Positions 26,096 through 35,984 of a stretch of 64,000 bases of DNA are shown in pieces. The position numbers were made by a program, and so were the translations under genes. The notes beneath the pieces are model-generated. The model was not told the origin of the DNA. It did not search any database and saw only the letters and a program-made list of their open reading frames with translations. Numbering within the stretch: position 1 is the first letter of the stretch; every line of letters begins with the position of its first letter. The stretch is from Mycobacteriales bacterium (GTDB taxonomy: Bacteria; Actinomycetota; Actinomycetes; Mycobacteriales; Mycobacteriaceae): positions 186,001-250,000 of the forward strand of contig DUTM01000013.1 of assembly GCA_012842085.1 (NCBI GenBank), written 5' to 3'.

Positions 26096-27157
26096 ATGGA
26101 GACCATATCCACCCGCCGGGGGATGACCGCGCTAGCTGCCACCGCAGTGGCTCTCAGCATGGTTGCAACAGGGGTTGTTGCAGCCCCGGCCGCACACGCC
26201 GCCGACAAGCTTCCCGTATCTCCGCTTTGGGCACCGCTGCCCGCCAAATATGCCAGTTCGCATCGCAGCTACCTGCGTCCCGGTTGCAAGTGGAACAAGT
26301 TCGGACGGGGCCTGCAATTGTGCAAAGTGTATTCACCGGCCATGGGTAAACGCATCCCGGTGGAGATCCTTCCCTCCATCACTCCCCACAACCCGAAGGT
26401 TGTTTTGGCGTTGGATGGCTACGGAACTCGCAACGACCATTCCGGTTTTATTGCCAACGGTAACCTTCAGAAACACCTGGTGCGTCGGAATGTCACCCTG
26501 GTTGCCCCCATTTCGGGCGACTATGCCGCCGGCTCCTACTACACCGACTATGAGTCCCCCTCGGGTGGCAAAAACTATAAGTGGGAAACGTTCTTGACCC
26601 GGGAATTGCCCTCCTACCTGGCACGCAACTTCCAGGTGCCGCGTCGCAAACATTCCACTGCTTTGGTGGGGTTGTCTATGGGCAGCGTGGGCATTATGAA
26701 CCTGGCGCAACGTCACCCCCACAAATACTCAGCCGTGAACGCCATGAGCGGGTACTACACGCTGTCCAGCCCCATCGAATCGACAGCAATGCGGATTGGG
26801 GCGCGGGCTGTGGGTATGGATCCTAAAACGCTGTGGGGCCAGTGGCCGGGCGGCAAATGGCGCGACCATGACCCGTCCCTCAACATCGACAGCTACACCA
26901 TGCCGGTGCGTGTATCGTGCGGCAACGGCACCTCCATGAACGGGAGCGAAGACCTCCCCGAATTTGAGGTGATCGCGGAACGGGCCTCCAATTACCAGAC
27001 CAAGAAATTCCAGCGGCGTGTCAACCGCTCGCAGAACTCCAAGCGATTCACTTTCCGTATAGCTGAAAAGGGAGCCCACAATTGGGCTTTCTGGTCCGAC
27101 GACCTTTACCGCAAAGGTGGGCTCCGCTTTTTGCTGCGTAGCTTGGGACTTCGTTAA
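26096..27157 (+). CDS. Secreted mycolyltransferase (antigen 85 / esterase D-like)
   Basis: Exported alpha/beta hydrolase of 353 residues related to antigen 85 and corynebacterial Cmt proteins, which transfer mycolic acids between trehalose monomycolate molecules and onto arabinogalactan. The signal peptide ends near AHAAD. Family features: LALDGYGTRNDHSGF, nucleophile Ser in GLSMGS, and the C-terminal catalytic His in HNWAFW. Two Cys near the N-terminus could form a disulfide. It starts ten bases after the panC-like gene with a weak ribosome site, so it may be read from the same transcript. It implies a mycolic-acid envelope. Confidence 0.9.
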   Translation: METISTRRGMTALAATAVALSMVATGVVAAPAAHAADKLPVSPLWAPLPAKYASSHRSYLRPGCKWNKFGRGLQLCKVYSPAMGKRIPVEILPSITPHNPKVVLALDGYGTRNDHSGFIANGNLQKHLVRRNVTLVAPISGDYAAGSYYTDYESPSGGKNYKWETFLTRELPSYLARNFQVPRRKHSTALVGLSMGSVGIMNLAQRHPHKYSAVNAMSGYYTLSSPIESTAMRIGARAVGMDPKTLWGQWPGGKWRDHDPSLNIDSYTMPVRVSCGNGTSMNGSEDLPEFEVIAERASNYQTKKFQRRVNRSQNSKRFTFRIAEKGAHNWAFWSDDLYRKGGLRFLLRSLGLR

Positions 27158-27177
27158 GAAGCCTGCCGCATCACTTT

Positions 27178-28647
27178 CTACATGGGAGGTTGGGGAGTTT
27201 CCTCCTGCGCAACAATCTCCTGTTTGAGGTCACGTTTAGCGCGCGCCTCTTGCACAATGTGTTTCTCTTTCCTATCAACTAGTGCCAGTAGCACGATGGC
27301 AGCTATTGCACAGATGATGAGGAAGAGGAAGGCGGACTTCCAACCCAAGTTGTCAGCAATGGCACCAACTCCGGTGGAAGCCAAAGTGGCGCCCAGGGCG
27401 TAACCGAACAGGCCAGTGAAACCAGCAGCGGTTCCGGCCACATGCGTGGGGGAGAGGTCCAGGGCCTGCAAGCCAATCAGCATAACGGGGCCGTAGATGA
27501 GGCCACCAGCAATGGCCAGTGCGAGGTAGGGGATCCACAGTGGGGCTTCATCGCTGGGCAACCAATACAGGAGAACCGCCAGGATGACGCCAACCATGAA
27601 CACAATGCCGGTGATGGAGCGACGTCCCTTGAAAATGTGGTCGGACGCCCAACCGCACAGGAGGGTGCCGGCAATGCCCGCAATCTCGAAGATGGAGAAA
27701 CCAGCGATACCTGCGCCCAGCGAGCCGCCACGAACTTGGGTGATGTAGACCGGAGCCCAGCTCACAATGCCGTAGCGGAGGGTGTAGACGAAGACGTTTG
27801 CCAAGGCCAGGAAGATCATGGTGGGGTTGGTGAGCACATGGCGTTTAATGGTGGACCAGGCGGATTCTTTCCGATCCGTGTCGCTCACCTCGACCGGGGC
27901 CGGGTCGTTGCGGTATTCCTCAATGGACGGCAGTCCCTGGGAGCGGGGATTGTCCCGAATCAGCAGGAACGCCACAATCGCCATGACGAAACACACTAGA
28001 GCCGGGAACCAAAAAGCGGAGGACCAGTTTTCTTTCCCGAACATTTCGAGGGCGGCCGCCACCAGCACACCTGCTAGTGCTGCACCCACGTTGTGGGCAA
28101 TATTCCATAACGCCATCTTGGAGCCGCGCTCCGAGGTGGAAAACCAATGCACCATGACGCGACCGGAAGGTGGCCAACCCATTCCCTGGAAGATGCCATT
28201 GAATGTCATCAGTACTGCAAAAATACTGACCGAAATGGTGGCTCCAATGGAGAAGGCGATCAGAATATTTGTCAGACCCGAGAGGATGAGGTCGAGTGGC
28301 ATGAAGTAGCGCGCATTAGAGCGATCACTAATTGTGGCCGAAAAGAATTTACTAAAGCCATAGGCCAGGAGGAGACAGTTGGCGATGATGCCAATGTCGG
28401 TCTTGGAGAGACCATTTTCCTGAAGAATGGCGGCGACTAAGGATACGTTGTTGCGAATGAGGTAGTAGGAGGCGTAGCCGATAAAAATACCCAAGAAGAC
28501 CTGCAGCCGCAGACGCGGATATTTCTGGTCAATCTCTTCTTTGGGAAGCAGCGGTTGGGGGCCGGGTGCGCGGAGCCACCGCGGGAGGCGGGATTTCGGC
28601 TCGGAGCCTTTCTCAACTTTTTGTTGGTTCTCTTTTGGAGTAGTCAC
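27178..28647 (-). CDS. glpT: GlpT/UhpT-family organophosphate:phosphate antiporter
   Basis: 489-residue, 12-helix MFS protein of the organophosphate:Pi antiporter family, likely importing glycerol-3-phosphate in exchange for phosphate. Both arginines that bind phosphate in E. coli GlpT have counterparts: one in SYYLIRNN (helix 1) and one in YTLRYGIVSWAP (helix 7). The cytosolic tails are long and charged. The start is GTG at 28647 with AGGA upstream. It is not part of the conserved mycobacterial order and lies between mycolyltransferase and lysS. A glycerophosphodiesterase at 62890 could supply its substrate. Confidence 0.85.
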   Translation of the reverse strand: MTTPKENQQKVEKGSEPKSRLPRWLRAPGPQPLLPKEEIDQKYPRLRLQVFLGIFIGYASYYLIRNNVSLVAAILQENGLSKTDIGIIANCLLLAYGFSKFFSATISDRSNARYFMPLDLILSGLTNILIAFSIGATISVSIFAVLMTFNGIFQGMGWPPSGRVMVHWFSTSERGSKMALWNIAHNVGAALAGVLVAAALEMFGKENWSSAFWFPALVCFVMAIVAFLLIRDNPRSQGLPSIEEYRNDPAPVEVSDTDRKESAWSTIKRHVLTNPTMIFLALANVFVYTLRYGIVSWAPVYITQVRGGSLGAGIAGFSIFEIAGIAGTLLCGWASDHIFKGRRSITGIVFMVGVILAVLLYWLPSDEAPLWIPYLALAIAGGLIYGPVMLIGLQALDLSPTHVAGTAAGFTGLFGYALGATLASTGVGAIADNLGWKSAFLFLIICAIAAIVLLALVDRKEKHIVQEARAKRDLKQEIVAQEETPQPPM

Positions 28648-28820
28648 GAATTATTCCTATCGCACTTTAGGGGTGCACTCTACTCGAACGCCTATTTGTT
28701 TCCTTATGGTCACAGTAACTGTTGATGCCTTAAATTGATATAAAAATGTTTTAAATACGCCAATTTGTGGGATTTTTGCCGCTAAAACATCCCCAGATTC
28801 GGATACCGCGCGAAAGGCAC

Positions 28821-28834
28821 TATTCTAGTAGGCG
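28821..28834 (+). promoter_or_regulatory. Leaderless promoter of lysS
   Basis: TATTCT (28821-28826) ends seven bases before the GTG start at 28834, placing the transcription start at or next to the start codon. No ribosome site is present. Confidence 0.5.
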
Positions 28835-30459
28835 TGACTGATCTCAATAAGACTTCCCAAGATCCTGATAATCCCGCAGCAGAGGACGATAAGTCCCCCG
28901 AGCAGATCCGCATCCGCAAGGATAAGCGGGAACGCCTGCTGGAGAAGGCAGCTGGAAACAGCCGCCGCGAACCCTATCCGGTGGTTGTTCCGCGCACCCA
29001 CACTTTGCGCGAGATTATCGACAACCCCGACTACGACAAGTTGGAGCCCGGTGACGAGTCCGAAGATTTCGTGACTATTGCTGGCCGCGTCCTGTTTGTG
29101 CGCAACACCGGCCGCCTGTGCTTCGCCCGACTACAAGAAGGCATCACGAATGACACTGCAGACATCACCAAGTTGGGCGAGGTTGCCCAACTGCAGGTCA
29201 TGCTGTCTGAGCGGGAGGTCGGTAAGGAAGAACTGGGCGAGTGGAAGACTGACGTCGACCTGGGTGACTTCGTCTATGTGAGTGGCCGGGTGGTGCGCTC
29301 CAAGCGTGGCGAACTATCCGTCATGGCCACCGAATGGGCCATGGCATCCAAGTCCATCCGTCCGCTTCCGGTGGCCCACAAGGACCTCAGCGAAGATACG
29401 CGCATCCGCCACCGCTACACTGACCTCATCATGCGGGAGGAGGCTCGTCGCAATGCCGTCATCCGCATTAAGGTGGTGCGCGCTCTCCGGCATGCCCTGG
29501 AGCGCCGTGGTTTCCTGGAAGTCGAAACCCCGATGCTGCAAACCCTGCACGGTGGTGCTGCCGCACGCCCCTTCGTCACCCACTCCAATGCCCTCGACAT
29601 GGATCTTTACCTGCGTATTGCGCCGGAGCTTTACCTGAAGCGCTGTGTGGTGGGCGGCTTGGAGCGCGTCTTTGAGATCAACCGCAACTTCCGCAATGAG
29701 GGCGTCGATTCCTCCCACAGCCCGGAATTCGCCATGCTGGAGACCTACCAGGCCTACGGCACCTACGATGATGCTGCTCGCATGATGCGGGAGGTTATCC
29801 AAGAGGTGGCGGAGGAAGTTTTCGGCTCCACTACTGTCACGCTGGCAGATGGCACTGAATACGATTTCGGTGGCGACAAGTGGGAAAGCATCGAAATGTA
29901 CCCCTCACTGAATGAGGCGCTGCATCGCAAATTCCCCGAAACCCTCGACATGGATATTACCGTCGATACTTCTGTGGGCGAGCTGGAAGACATTGCCGAA
30001 CTGGTGGGTCTGGAGGTGCCGGAGGGTGCTGGCTGGCTGCACGGCAAACTGGTGGAAGAACTCTGGGAGCACCTGTGCGAAGACCAGTTGGAAGGTCCCA
30101 TCTTTGTGCGGAACTTCCCGGTAGAAACCTCTCCACTGACCCGCGATCACCGCTCTGAGCGTGGGATCACCGAAAAGTGGGATCTCTACGTGCGCGGCTT
30201 CGAATTGGCGACCGCCTACTCCGAGTTGGTGGATCCGGTTATCCAGCGGGAGCGTTTTGTGGACCAGGCACGGCTGGCTGCGGCCGGCGATGAGGAAGCC
30301 ATGGAACTGGATGAGGACTTCCTGGAAGCCATGGAGCAGGGCATGCCACCCACCGCCGGTATCGGCATGGGTATTGACCGCTTGTTGATGGCTCTTACCG
30401 GTCTGGGTATTCGCGAAACGGTTCTTTTCCCGATTGTGAAACCGGAACAGCGGAACTAA
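28834..30459 (+). CDS. lysS: Lysyl-tRNA synthetase (class II)
   Basis: 541 residues. OB-fold anticodon-binding domain (about 60-185), then class II catalytic core with motif 2 ([13 protein letters not shown]) and motif 3 ([15 protein letters not shown]). The acidic N-terminal extension (about 40 residues) resembles actinobacterial LysS1. It charges tRNA-Lys in the cytosol. A strong intrinsic terminator follows, whereas mycobacteria have lsr2 here. Confidence 0.96.
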   Translation: MTDLNKTSQDPDNPAAEDDKSPEQIRIRKDKRERLLEKAAGNSRREPYPVVVPRTHTLREIIDNPDYDKLEPGDESEDFVTIAGRVLFVRNTGRLCFARLQEGITNDTADITKLGEVAQLQVMLSEREVGKEELGEWKTDVDLGDFVYVSGRVVRSKRGELSVMATEWAMASKSIRPLPVAHKDLSEDTRIRHRYTDLIMREEARRNAVIRIKVVRALRHALERRGFLEVETPMLQTLHGGAAARPFVTHSNALDMDLYLRIAPELYLKRCVVGGLERVFEINRNFRNEGVDSSHSPEFAMLETYQAYGTYDDAARMMREVIQEVAEEVFGSTTVTLADGTEYDFGGDKWESIEMYPSLNEALHRKFPETLDMDITVDTSVGELEDIAELVGLEVPEGAGWLHGKLVEELWEHLCEDQLEGPIFVRNFPVETSPLTRDHRSERGITEKWDLYVRGFELATAYSELVDPVIQRERFVDQARLAAAGDEEAMELDEDFLEAMEQGMPPTAGIGMGIDRLLMALTGLGIRETVLFPIVKPEQRN

Positions 30460-30514
30460 CCGGCACCAAAAATCGAAACTGAAAACTTCCTTAATTTAGT
30501 TCAGTAAAACATTA

Positions 30515-30555
30515 GGGGGCGGGCTGCGAAAAGTTGCAGCCCGCCCCCTCTTTTT
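30515..30555. terminator. Strong intrinsic terminator after lysS
   Basis: A 13-bp GC-only stem (30515-30527 with 30536-30548), 8-base loop, then TCTTTTT. It lies between convergent lysS and the enoate reductase gene and probably serves both. Confidence 0.9.
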
Positions 30556-30601
30556 GGAAACTTATTGAATTGTTGCCATCGGCAAGAGGGTTTTCGACAT
30601 T

Positions 30602-32875
30602 TTACAGCGCCCGACCCACGCGGTTAGCGGCCTGGGTGGCCTCCAACACGCGTCCCGGTTTCACCACATCGCCAATCATTTGCACTTCCGGTGCTGCATT
30701 CATCGCCTGCAGCTGGAAGAACAACTCATCGCGAGGTTTCAGGCCAGCCGCAAAGACGATCAGATCCGCTGGGATCGTCTCCTCCTGCTCCTCCACCTTG
30801 ATTTTCTTTTCCAGCGGGTTGGGCACGTTTTCGGGAAGCACCGGATGCCACGTCATGTACGGGTCGGGAACCGACTTGTGCACATTCCGCACCACATCCA
30901 AGCCCTCAGGCCGGATCCCGACGGCGCGAGTGCAGTTCAGCAGCGGTACCCCAGCGCGACCCAGGTAGTGGATCAGGTTGCCGCGGTTGGCGGTGACGGT
31001 GCTTTCCATGAACGCGGGAAGCATCTCCACCACACTCACGTCCTTGTTGTGCTCCTTGCGCAGCCAGTAGGCGCATTCGCAGCCCACGTCGCCGCCTCCA
31101 ATAATCGCGACCTTCTCCACGCCCTCCAACAGGCTGGGGTTCAGCAGTAGCTGGGTGGCGGTGACGGTGCGGTTGGTTTCGGAACCGGGTAGCGGGAACT
31201 TAATGGGATCGGCACCAATCGCCACCACCACGGAGTCGAAGTCCTGGTCGGCCACCCATTGGGCGTTGGCTTCGGTGTTGTACAAGACCCGGAAGTTCTT
31301 GCTCTTGCCCTCCAGTTTGCGAGCCTGCAGTTGCAGCCAATCCAGGTAGAGCTCAATGTCGAACTTGATTCCCGGTTTGCAGCCGGGCACGATCTGTCCA
31401 CCCAACTGGCCGGTCTTCTCCACCAAGGTGACATCGTGGCCGCGCTCTGCTGCGGTCATTGCGGTGAGGGTACCGGCCGGGCCGCCGCCGATGACACACA
31501 CCCGTTTCTTCACTTTCGGGGTGGGTAGTTCTTTCGGCATCTGGCATTCGTAGGCGGTGCGGGGGTTGACGGCACAGGTGGGGTGTCCACCCTTCACGAA
31601 TTCCGAGACGCAGCCTTCCTGGCAGCCAATACAGGGGCGAATGTCGGCCACATCGCCGGCATAGGCTTTATTGGCCCAGTCTTCGTCCGCCAGCAGCGGG
31701 CGACCCAACATCACCATGTCGGCGCTGCCGTCGCGCAGCACCTGTTCGGCCACATCCGGGTAGTTAAGTTTGCCGACCTCCACAATCGGTACCGGCAGTC
31801 CGGCGTTGGAGACGACCCCGTCTTTGGCGAATTCTTCCTTCACGAAGCGGGAGACGGCGGCGAAGCAGGCGGGCGGCATCATGTTCGGCATGTGTGCCAG
31901 CCACCAGTTGTCGTAGCAGCCCAGATCCACGTCGAACATGTCCACGCCGGCTTTCACCAGGTTCTTCATGAAGTCGACAGTGTCGTGGATGGTGCGGCCG
32001 TTGACGAACTTCTTCATGTCCGTCTCCAGCATCTTGTCCCCGTAGGTTTCGTTCAACGCGGTGGTGAGGTCGATGCGGTACATGATGGGGTAGTCGGGGC
32101 CAACCCGCTCCCGGATCTCCTCAATAAGGTCGATGCCGAACTGTTGGGTGTCGGCGTAGCGACCCAGCTTGCGCCGGTTGAAGGCGCTGTTGGTGAGTTG
32201 GTCCAGCAGGTAGCCTTCGTGGCCGTGCAGGTAGACGCCATCCAGTCCGCACTCCTTCGCGTCGGCAGCGGCCTGGCCAGCCATCTTCACGATCTTTTTG
32301 ATTTCCCGGTCGCAGAGTGGACGGCAGGGAACTTCACCCATATAGAAGTTGGGGTTCCAGGAGGCCGAGACCGGCAGTTTCAGGTCGTTCACCAGGCACT
32401 GCGGGTTGCCAACGCGGCCGAGGCCAGGGGTCAGCTGGATGAAGATTTTTGCCCCGTGGGCGTGTACTCCTTGTGCTAGTTGCCGCCAGCCGGAGAAACA
32501 ACTTCGACCGGTGTCGATGCGGGGGAAGTAGGTCCGGTCGCCGGGTTCAATAATGGAAGGGTCGACGCCGAAAGAGACTGGTATGAGGCCAGTGGTGATG
32601 AGGCCAACACCACCCTTGGCGCGCTCCACCAGGTACTGGATCATTTGTTCATTGGGACGACCGGTTTCCTCACACATGGTGATGTTGCCCATGGGGGCCA
32701 TCACGATGCGGTTTTTGATGGTCATCTTGTTGACTTTGATGGGGGAGAAGAGTTTGGTGTACGGCCATAACTTCTTCGTCATTTCGCCCTTATAGGGCCA
32801 TTTCCCGGGGAGGAACCAGTCCTCGTAGCTATCGACTAGTTCTTGGATCAGGGGGTCGGTGTGGATCTTGGTCAT
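30602..32875 (-). CDS. Enoate reductase / 2,4-dienoyl-CoA reductase-type flavoenzyme (FMN, FAD, 4Fe-4S)
   Basis: 757 residues. An old-yellow-enzyme TIM barrel (about 30-430) with catalytic HGHEGYLLDQ is followed by a cluster-binding segment CIGCQEGC with a later Cys (HPTCAVN). A Rossmann FAD domain follows (CVIGGGPAG), then an NAD(P) domain (AIIGGGDVGCE). This is the architecture of FadH and clostridial 2-enoate reductases, which reduce carbon-carbon double bonds of enoates. The long N-terminal extension and overall pattern look closer to the anaerobe type. AGGAG lies eight bases before ATG 32875. It stands alone between lysS and clpC, where lsr2 would be expected. Substrate unknown; it may act in anaerobic redox balancing. 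Confidence 0.85.
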   Translation of the reverse strand: MTKIHTDPLIQELVDSYEDWFLPGKWPYKGEMTKKLWPYTKLFSPIKVNKMTIKNRIVMAPMGNITMCEETGRPNEQMIQYLVERAKGGVGLITTGLIPVSFGVDPSIIEPGDRTYFPRIDTGRSCFSGWRQLAQGVHAHGAKIFIQLTPGLGRVGNPQCLVNDLKLPVSASWNPNFYMGEVPCRPLCDREIKKIVKMAGQAAADAKECGLDGVYLHGHEGYLLDQLTNSAFNRRKLGRYADTQQFGIDLIEEIRERVGPDYPIMYRIDLTTALNETYGDKMLETDMKKFVNGRTIHDTVDFMKNLVKAGVDMFDVDLGCYDNWWLAHMPNMMPPACFAAVSRFVKEEFAKDGVVSNAGLPVPIVEVGKLNYPDVAEQVLRDGSADMVMLGRPLLADEDWANKAYAGDVADIRPCIGCQEGCVSEFVKGGHPTCAVNPRTAYECQMPKELPTPKVKKRVCVIGGGPAGTLTAMTAAERGHDVTLVEKTGQLGGQIVPGCKPGIKFDIELYLDWLQLQARKLEGKSKNFRVLYNTEANAQWVADQDFDSVVVAIGADPIKFPLPGSETNRTVTATQLLLNPSLLEGVEKVAIIGGGDVGCECAYWLRKEHNKDVSVVEMLPAFMESTVTANRGNLIHYLGRAGVPLLNCTRAVGIRPEGLDVVRNVHKSVPDPYMTWHPVLPENVPNPLEKKIKVEEQEETIPADLIVFAAGLKPRDELFFQLQAMNAAPEVQMIGDVVKPGRVLEATQAANRVGRAL

Positions 32876-33226
32876 TGTGCGCTCCTACAACGTCCATGTT
32901 TTCTCAATAAAGCTCCACATTTCACGCTATAACCTGGCACATTGGGGTGCGTTGAGAATGGGCTGAGGAATCCAAGTTCTGCGATACATTGCCAGCGGAA
33001 AGTGACGCGCGTCTCTTTTTATTCTCATGGATATTTAGGAATCCAATAGGTGTCGCATCAGTTTCGTGAAAACTTGAGCCACCTGCTAGTTTGAGGCTAT
33101 TCAGAGTCCCCCGTACTCTGAGAGTTGACGATTTGCTCTCAGCTGACAGAAAAGTTGAGAAAAATGCAACAAATCGACGCGCTCATACGTTCATATAAGT
33201 GAGAACGTAAAAACGCAAGGAGAACG
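32876..33226. promoter_or_regulatory. 351-base divergent control region upstream of clpC
   Basis: No gene seen. Elements: a possible SigH-type promoter GGAAT (33038-33042) with GTT at 33061 (18-base gap); a 7-bp hairpin TCAGAGT/ACTCTGA (33101-33121); TTGACG at 33125-33130 without a convincing partner -10; and near the start codon a 6-10-6 inverted repeat ACGTTC/GAACGT (33187-33208) enclosing the -10-like TATAAG (33195-33200). clpC carries AAGGAGA before its ATG. I did not find the ClgR consensus known from corynebacteria. Confidence 0.35.
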
Positions 33227-35845
33227 ATGTTCGAACGGTTTACCGATCGCGCCCGCCGAGTGGTTGTGCTGGCTCAAGAAGAAGCCCGCATGCTCAACCA
33301 TAATTTCATCGGTACGGAGCATATTTTATTGGGCCTCATCCACGAGGGGGAGGGTGTCGCAGCGAAGGCACTCGAATCCATGGATATTGCCCTGGAATCG
33401 GTGCGTGAACAGGTCGAGCAGATTATCGGCCGTGATTCGCAGCCGCCGTCAGGGCACATCCCCTTCACCCCGCGTGCGAAAAAGGTTCTGGAGTACTCCC
33501 TTAGGGAAGCACTGCAGCTTGGCCACAACTACATTGGCACCGAGCACATTCTGCTCGGCCTCATCCGTGAAGGAGAGGGTGTGGCTGCCCAGGTGCTCAC
33601 CAACTTAGGTGCCGACCTGCCGCGAGTGCGCCAGACAGTTATTCAGCTTTTGAACGGATATGAAGGTGCCGCAGGATCCGACGGTCCGGAGCCGGCCGCT
33701 GCATCTGTTCCCACTGGTGGCCCCTCCCGGGGACGCGGTGGACGCACACCATCCACTTCCTTGGTGTTGGACCAGTTCGGTCAGAACCTCACCGCCATGG
33801 CACGGGAAGGAAAACTGGACCCCGTCATTGGCCGTGAAAAAGAAATCGAACGCATTATGCAGGTGCTGAGCCGCCGCACCAAGAACAACCCCTGCCTTAT
33901 TGGTGAGCCGGGAGTTGGTAAAACTGCGGTGGTGGAAGGTCTTGCTATTGCCATTGCCAATGACGATGTTCCAGACATTTTGGCCGGCAAACAGCTCTAC
34001 AGCCTGGACCTCAGCTCCATGGTGGCCGGTTCGCGCTACCGCGGTGACTTCGAAGAGCGCATGAAGAAAGTCCTCAAAGAGATCACCCAGCGTGGCGACA
34101 TCATCATCTTCATCGATGAGATTCACACCCTGGTGGGTGCAGGTGCTGCCGAGGGCTCCATTGACGCCGCCAATATCTTGAAGCCGAAACTCTCCCGTGG
34201 CGAGATCCAAACGATTGGTGCCACCACTTTGGATGAGTATCGTCAACACATCGAAAAAGATGCCGCCCTGGAGCGTCGCTTCCAGCCCATTCAGGTGCCG
34301 GAGCCGACCCAGGAAATGGCTATCGACATTCTGAAAGGTCTGCGCGACCGCTACGAACAGCATCACAAGGTGACGATTACCGATGATGCTATTCGCGCTG
34401 CTGTGGATCTTTCCTCCCGCTACATCACGGACCGTTACTTGCCGGATAAGGCCATCGACTTGATTGATGAGTCGGGCGCCCGGCTCCGCATTAAGCGCAT
34501 GACGGCCCCACCAGATCTGCGCGAATTCGACGACAAGATCGCCGAAGTGCGCGGCCAGAAAGAGTCCGCTATTGACAACCAGGACTTCGAGAAGGCTGCT
34601 GCACTCCGCGACGATGAAAAGAAACTCATCGCACAGCGAAAAGAACGCGAACAAGAGTGGCGCGACGACGAGTCCGCTTCCGATGCCATCGTGGACGATG
34701 AGAAGATCGCCGAAGTGCTTGCCAACTGGACTGGTATTCCGGTGGCCAAACTCACCGAATCCGAGTCCAAGCGTCTGCTCAATATGGAAGACGAGATCCA
34801 CAAGCGGATCATCGGACAGGATGAAGCAGTTAGGGCCGTGTCGAAGGCTATTCGCCGCACCCGCGCCGGTCTGAAAGACCCGAAGCGCCCGGCCGGTACC
34901 TTCATCTTTGCCGGCCCGTCCGGTGTCGGTAAGACAGAGCTTTCCAAGGCGTTGGCAGAGTTCCTCTTCGGTGACGAAGATGCGCTCATCTCCATCGACA
35001 TGGGTGAATTCCACGACCAGTACACGGTGTCCCGACTGTTCGGTACTTCCCCTGGTTATGTGGGTTATGAAGAGGGCGGCCAGCTTACCGAAAAGGTACG
35101 CCGCAAGCCGTTCTCCGTGGTGCTCTTCGACGAGATCGAGAAAGCCCACAACCGCGTCTACGACTCCCTCATGCAGGTGCTCGATGAAGGCCGCATGACG
35201 GACGGTCAAGGCCGCGAAGTGGACTTCCGCAACACCGTCATCATTTTCACCTCAAACATTGGTACCCAGGATATTTCCAAGGCCGTTGGCATGGGATTCC
35301 AGGATTCCAGCAACGCTGATGAAGACAACTACCAGCGCATGCAGAACAAGGTTCGCGACGGCATGAAGAAGCACTTCCGTCCCGAGTTCCTGAACCGCAT
35401 TGATGACGTCATCGTCTTCCGCCAGCTCACCGAAGAGGACATTCTTCAGATGGTTGAGCTCATGCTGGACGGAGTTCGGGAACAGCTCAAGGGCCAGGAT
35501 CTGCACCTGGAGGTTTCCGACAAGGCCGAACGTCTCCTCGCCAAGCGTGGATTCGATCCGGTGTTGGGTGCCCGTCCGCTCCGCCGCACCATTCAGCGCT
35601 ACATCGACGATGAGCTCTCCGAGCGCATCATCTTCGGTGAATACAACGCTGGCGACCTTATTAAGGTTGATGTTGAGGGCTGGGATGGCGAAGGCTCCCA
35701 TGAGGAGGCTAACTTCACTTTCGAAAGCGTCCCCGGTGAAAAATCCGCCGCCGACGAAGCTGAGGATAAAGCCGAGGAGGACGATGGCAGCATCGATCCC
35801 ATCAGCACCTCCGTCGACCCGGCCAGCCCGGCACCAGTCGAGTAG
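33227..35845 (+). CDS. clpC: AAA+ chaperone-unfoldase ClpC
   Basis: 872-residue Hsp100 protein that unfolds substrates for the ClpP protease. Two Clp-N repeats (about 1-145) are followed by AAA-1 with Walker A GEPGVGKT (about 226), a UVR-type middle segment ([14 protein letters not shown]) and AAA-2 with Walker A GPSGVGKT (about 563). The ADP-sensing GARPLRR and an acidic C-terminal tail rich in Glu/Asp/Pro end the protein. The start has AAGGAGA. Essential in mycobacteria. Monocistronic with its own terminator. Confidence 0.96.
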   Translation: MFERFTDRARRVVVLAQEEARMLNHNFIGTEHILLGLIHEGEGVAAKALESMDIALESVREQVEQIIGRDSQPPSGHIPFTPRAKKVLEYSLREALQLGHNYIGTEHILLGLIREGEGVAAQVLTNLGADLPRVRQTVIQLLNGYEGAAGSDGPEPAAASVPTGGPSRGRGGRTPSTSLVLDQFGQNLTAMAREGKLDPVIGREKEIERIMQVLSRRTKNNPCLIGEPGVGKTAVVEGLAIAIANDDVPDILAGKQLYSLDLSSMVAGSRYRGDFEERMKKVLKEITQRGDIIIFIDEIHTLVGAGAAEGSIDAANILKPKLSRGEIQTIGATTLDEYRQHIEKDAALERRFQPIQVPEPTQEMAIDILKGLRDRYEQHHKVTITDDAIRAAVDLSSRYITDRYLPDKAIDLIDESGARLRIKRMTAPPDLREFDDKIAEVRGQKESAIDNQDFEKAAALRDDEKKLIAQRKEREQEWRDDESASDAIVDDEKIAEVLANWTGIPVAKLTESESKRLLNMEDEIHKRIIGQDEAVRAVSKAIRRTRAGLKDPKRPAGTFIFAGPSGVGKTELSKALAEFLFGDEDALISIDMGEFHDQYTVSRLFGTSPGYVGYEEGGQLTEKVRRKPFSVVLFDEIEKAHNRVYDSLMQVLDEGRMTDGQGREVDFRNTVIIFTSNIGTQDISKAVGMGFQDSSNADEDNYQRMQNKVRDGMKKHFRPEFLNRIDDVIVFRQLTEEDILQMVELMLDGVREQLKGQDLHLEVSDKAERLLAKRGFDPVLGARPLRRTIQRYIDDELSERIIFGEYNAGDLIKVDVEGWDGEGSHEEANFTFESVPGEKSAADEAEDKAEEDDGSIDPISTSVDPASPAPVE

Positions 35846-35874
35846 GAACTAACAGAAAACAAAACATAAAACAT

Positions 35875-35907
35875 AAAGGTGGACCCGCGTTACGCGGGTC
35901 CACCTTT
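35875..35907. terminator. Bidirectional terminator after clpC
   Basis: Perfect 15-bp stem (35875-35889 with 35893-35907) and 3-base loop, with A-rich and T-rich flanks, between convergent clpC and a lipase gene. Confidence 0.85.
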
Positions 35908-35984
35908 CATTTAGTTAACTGCCGCTTTCCAAGCTTCCTACAGGACTGTTCCCTTACCAGCGGTTCCGGCAGATACTACAGCGA

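Noticed and set aside
33605-35209. 534-codon open frame antisense to clpC
   Set aside because: No recognisable domain and no ribosome site; it mirrors the codon pattern of clpC, whose product is certain.
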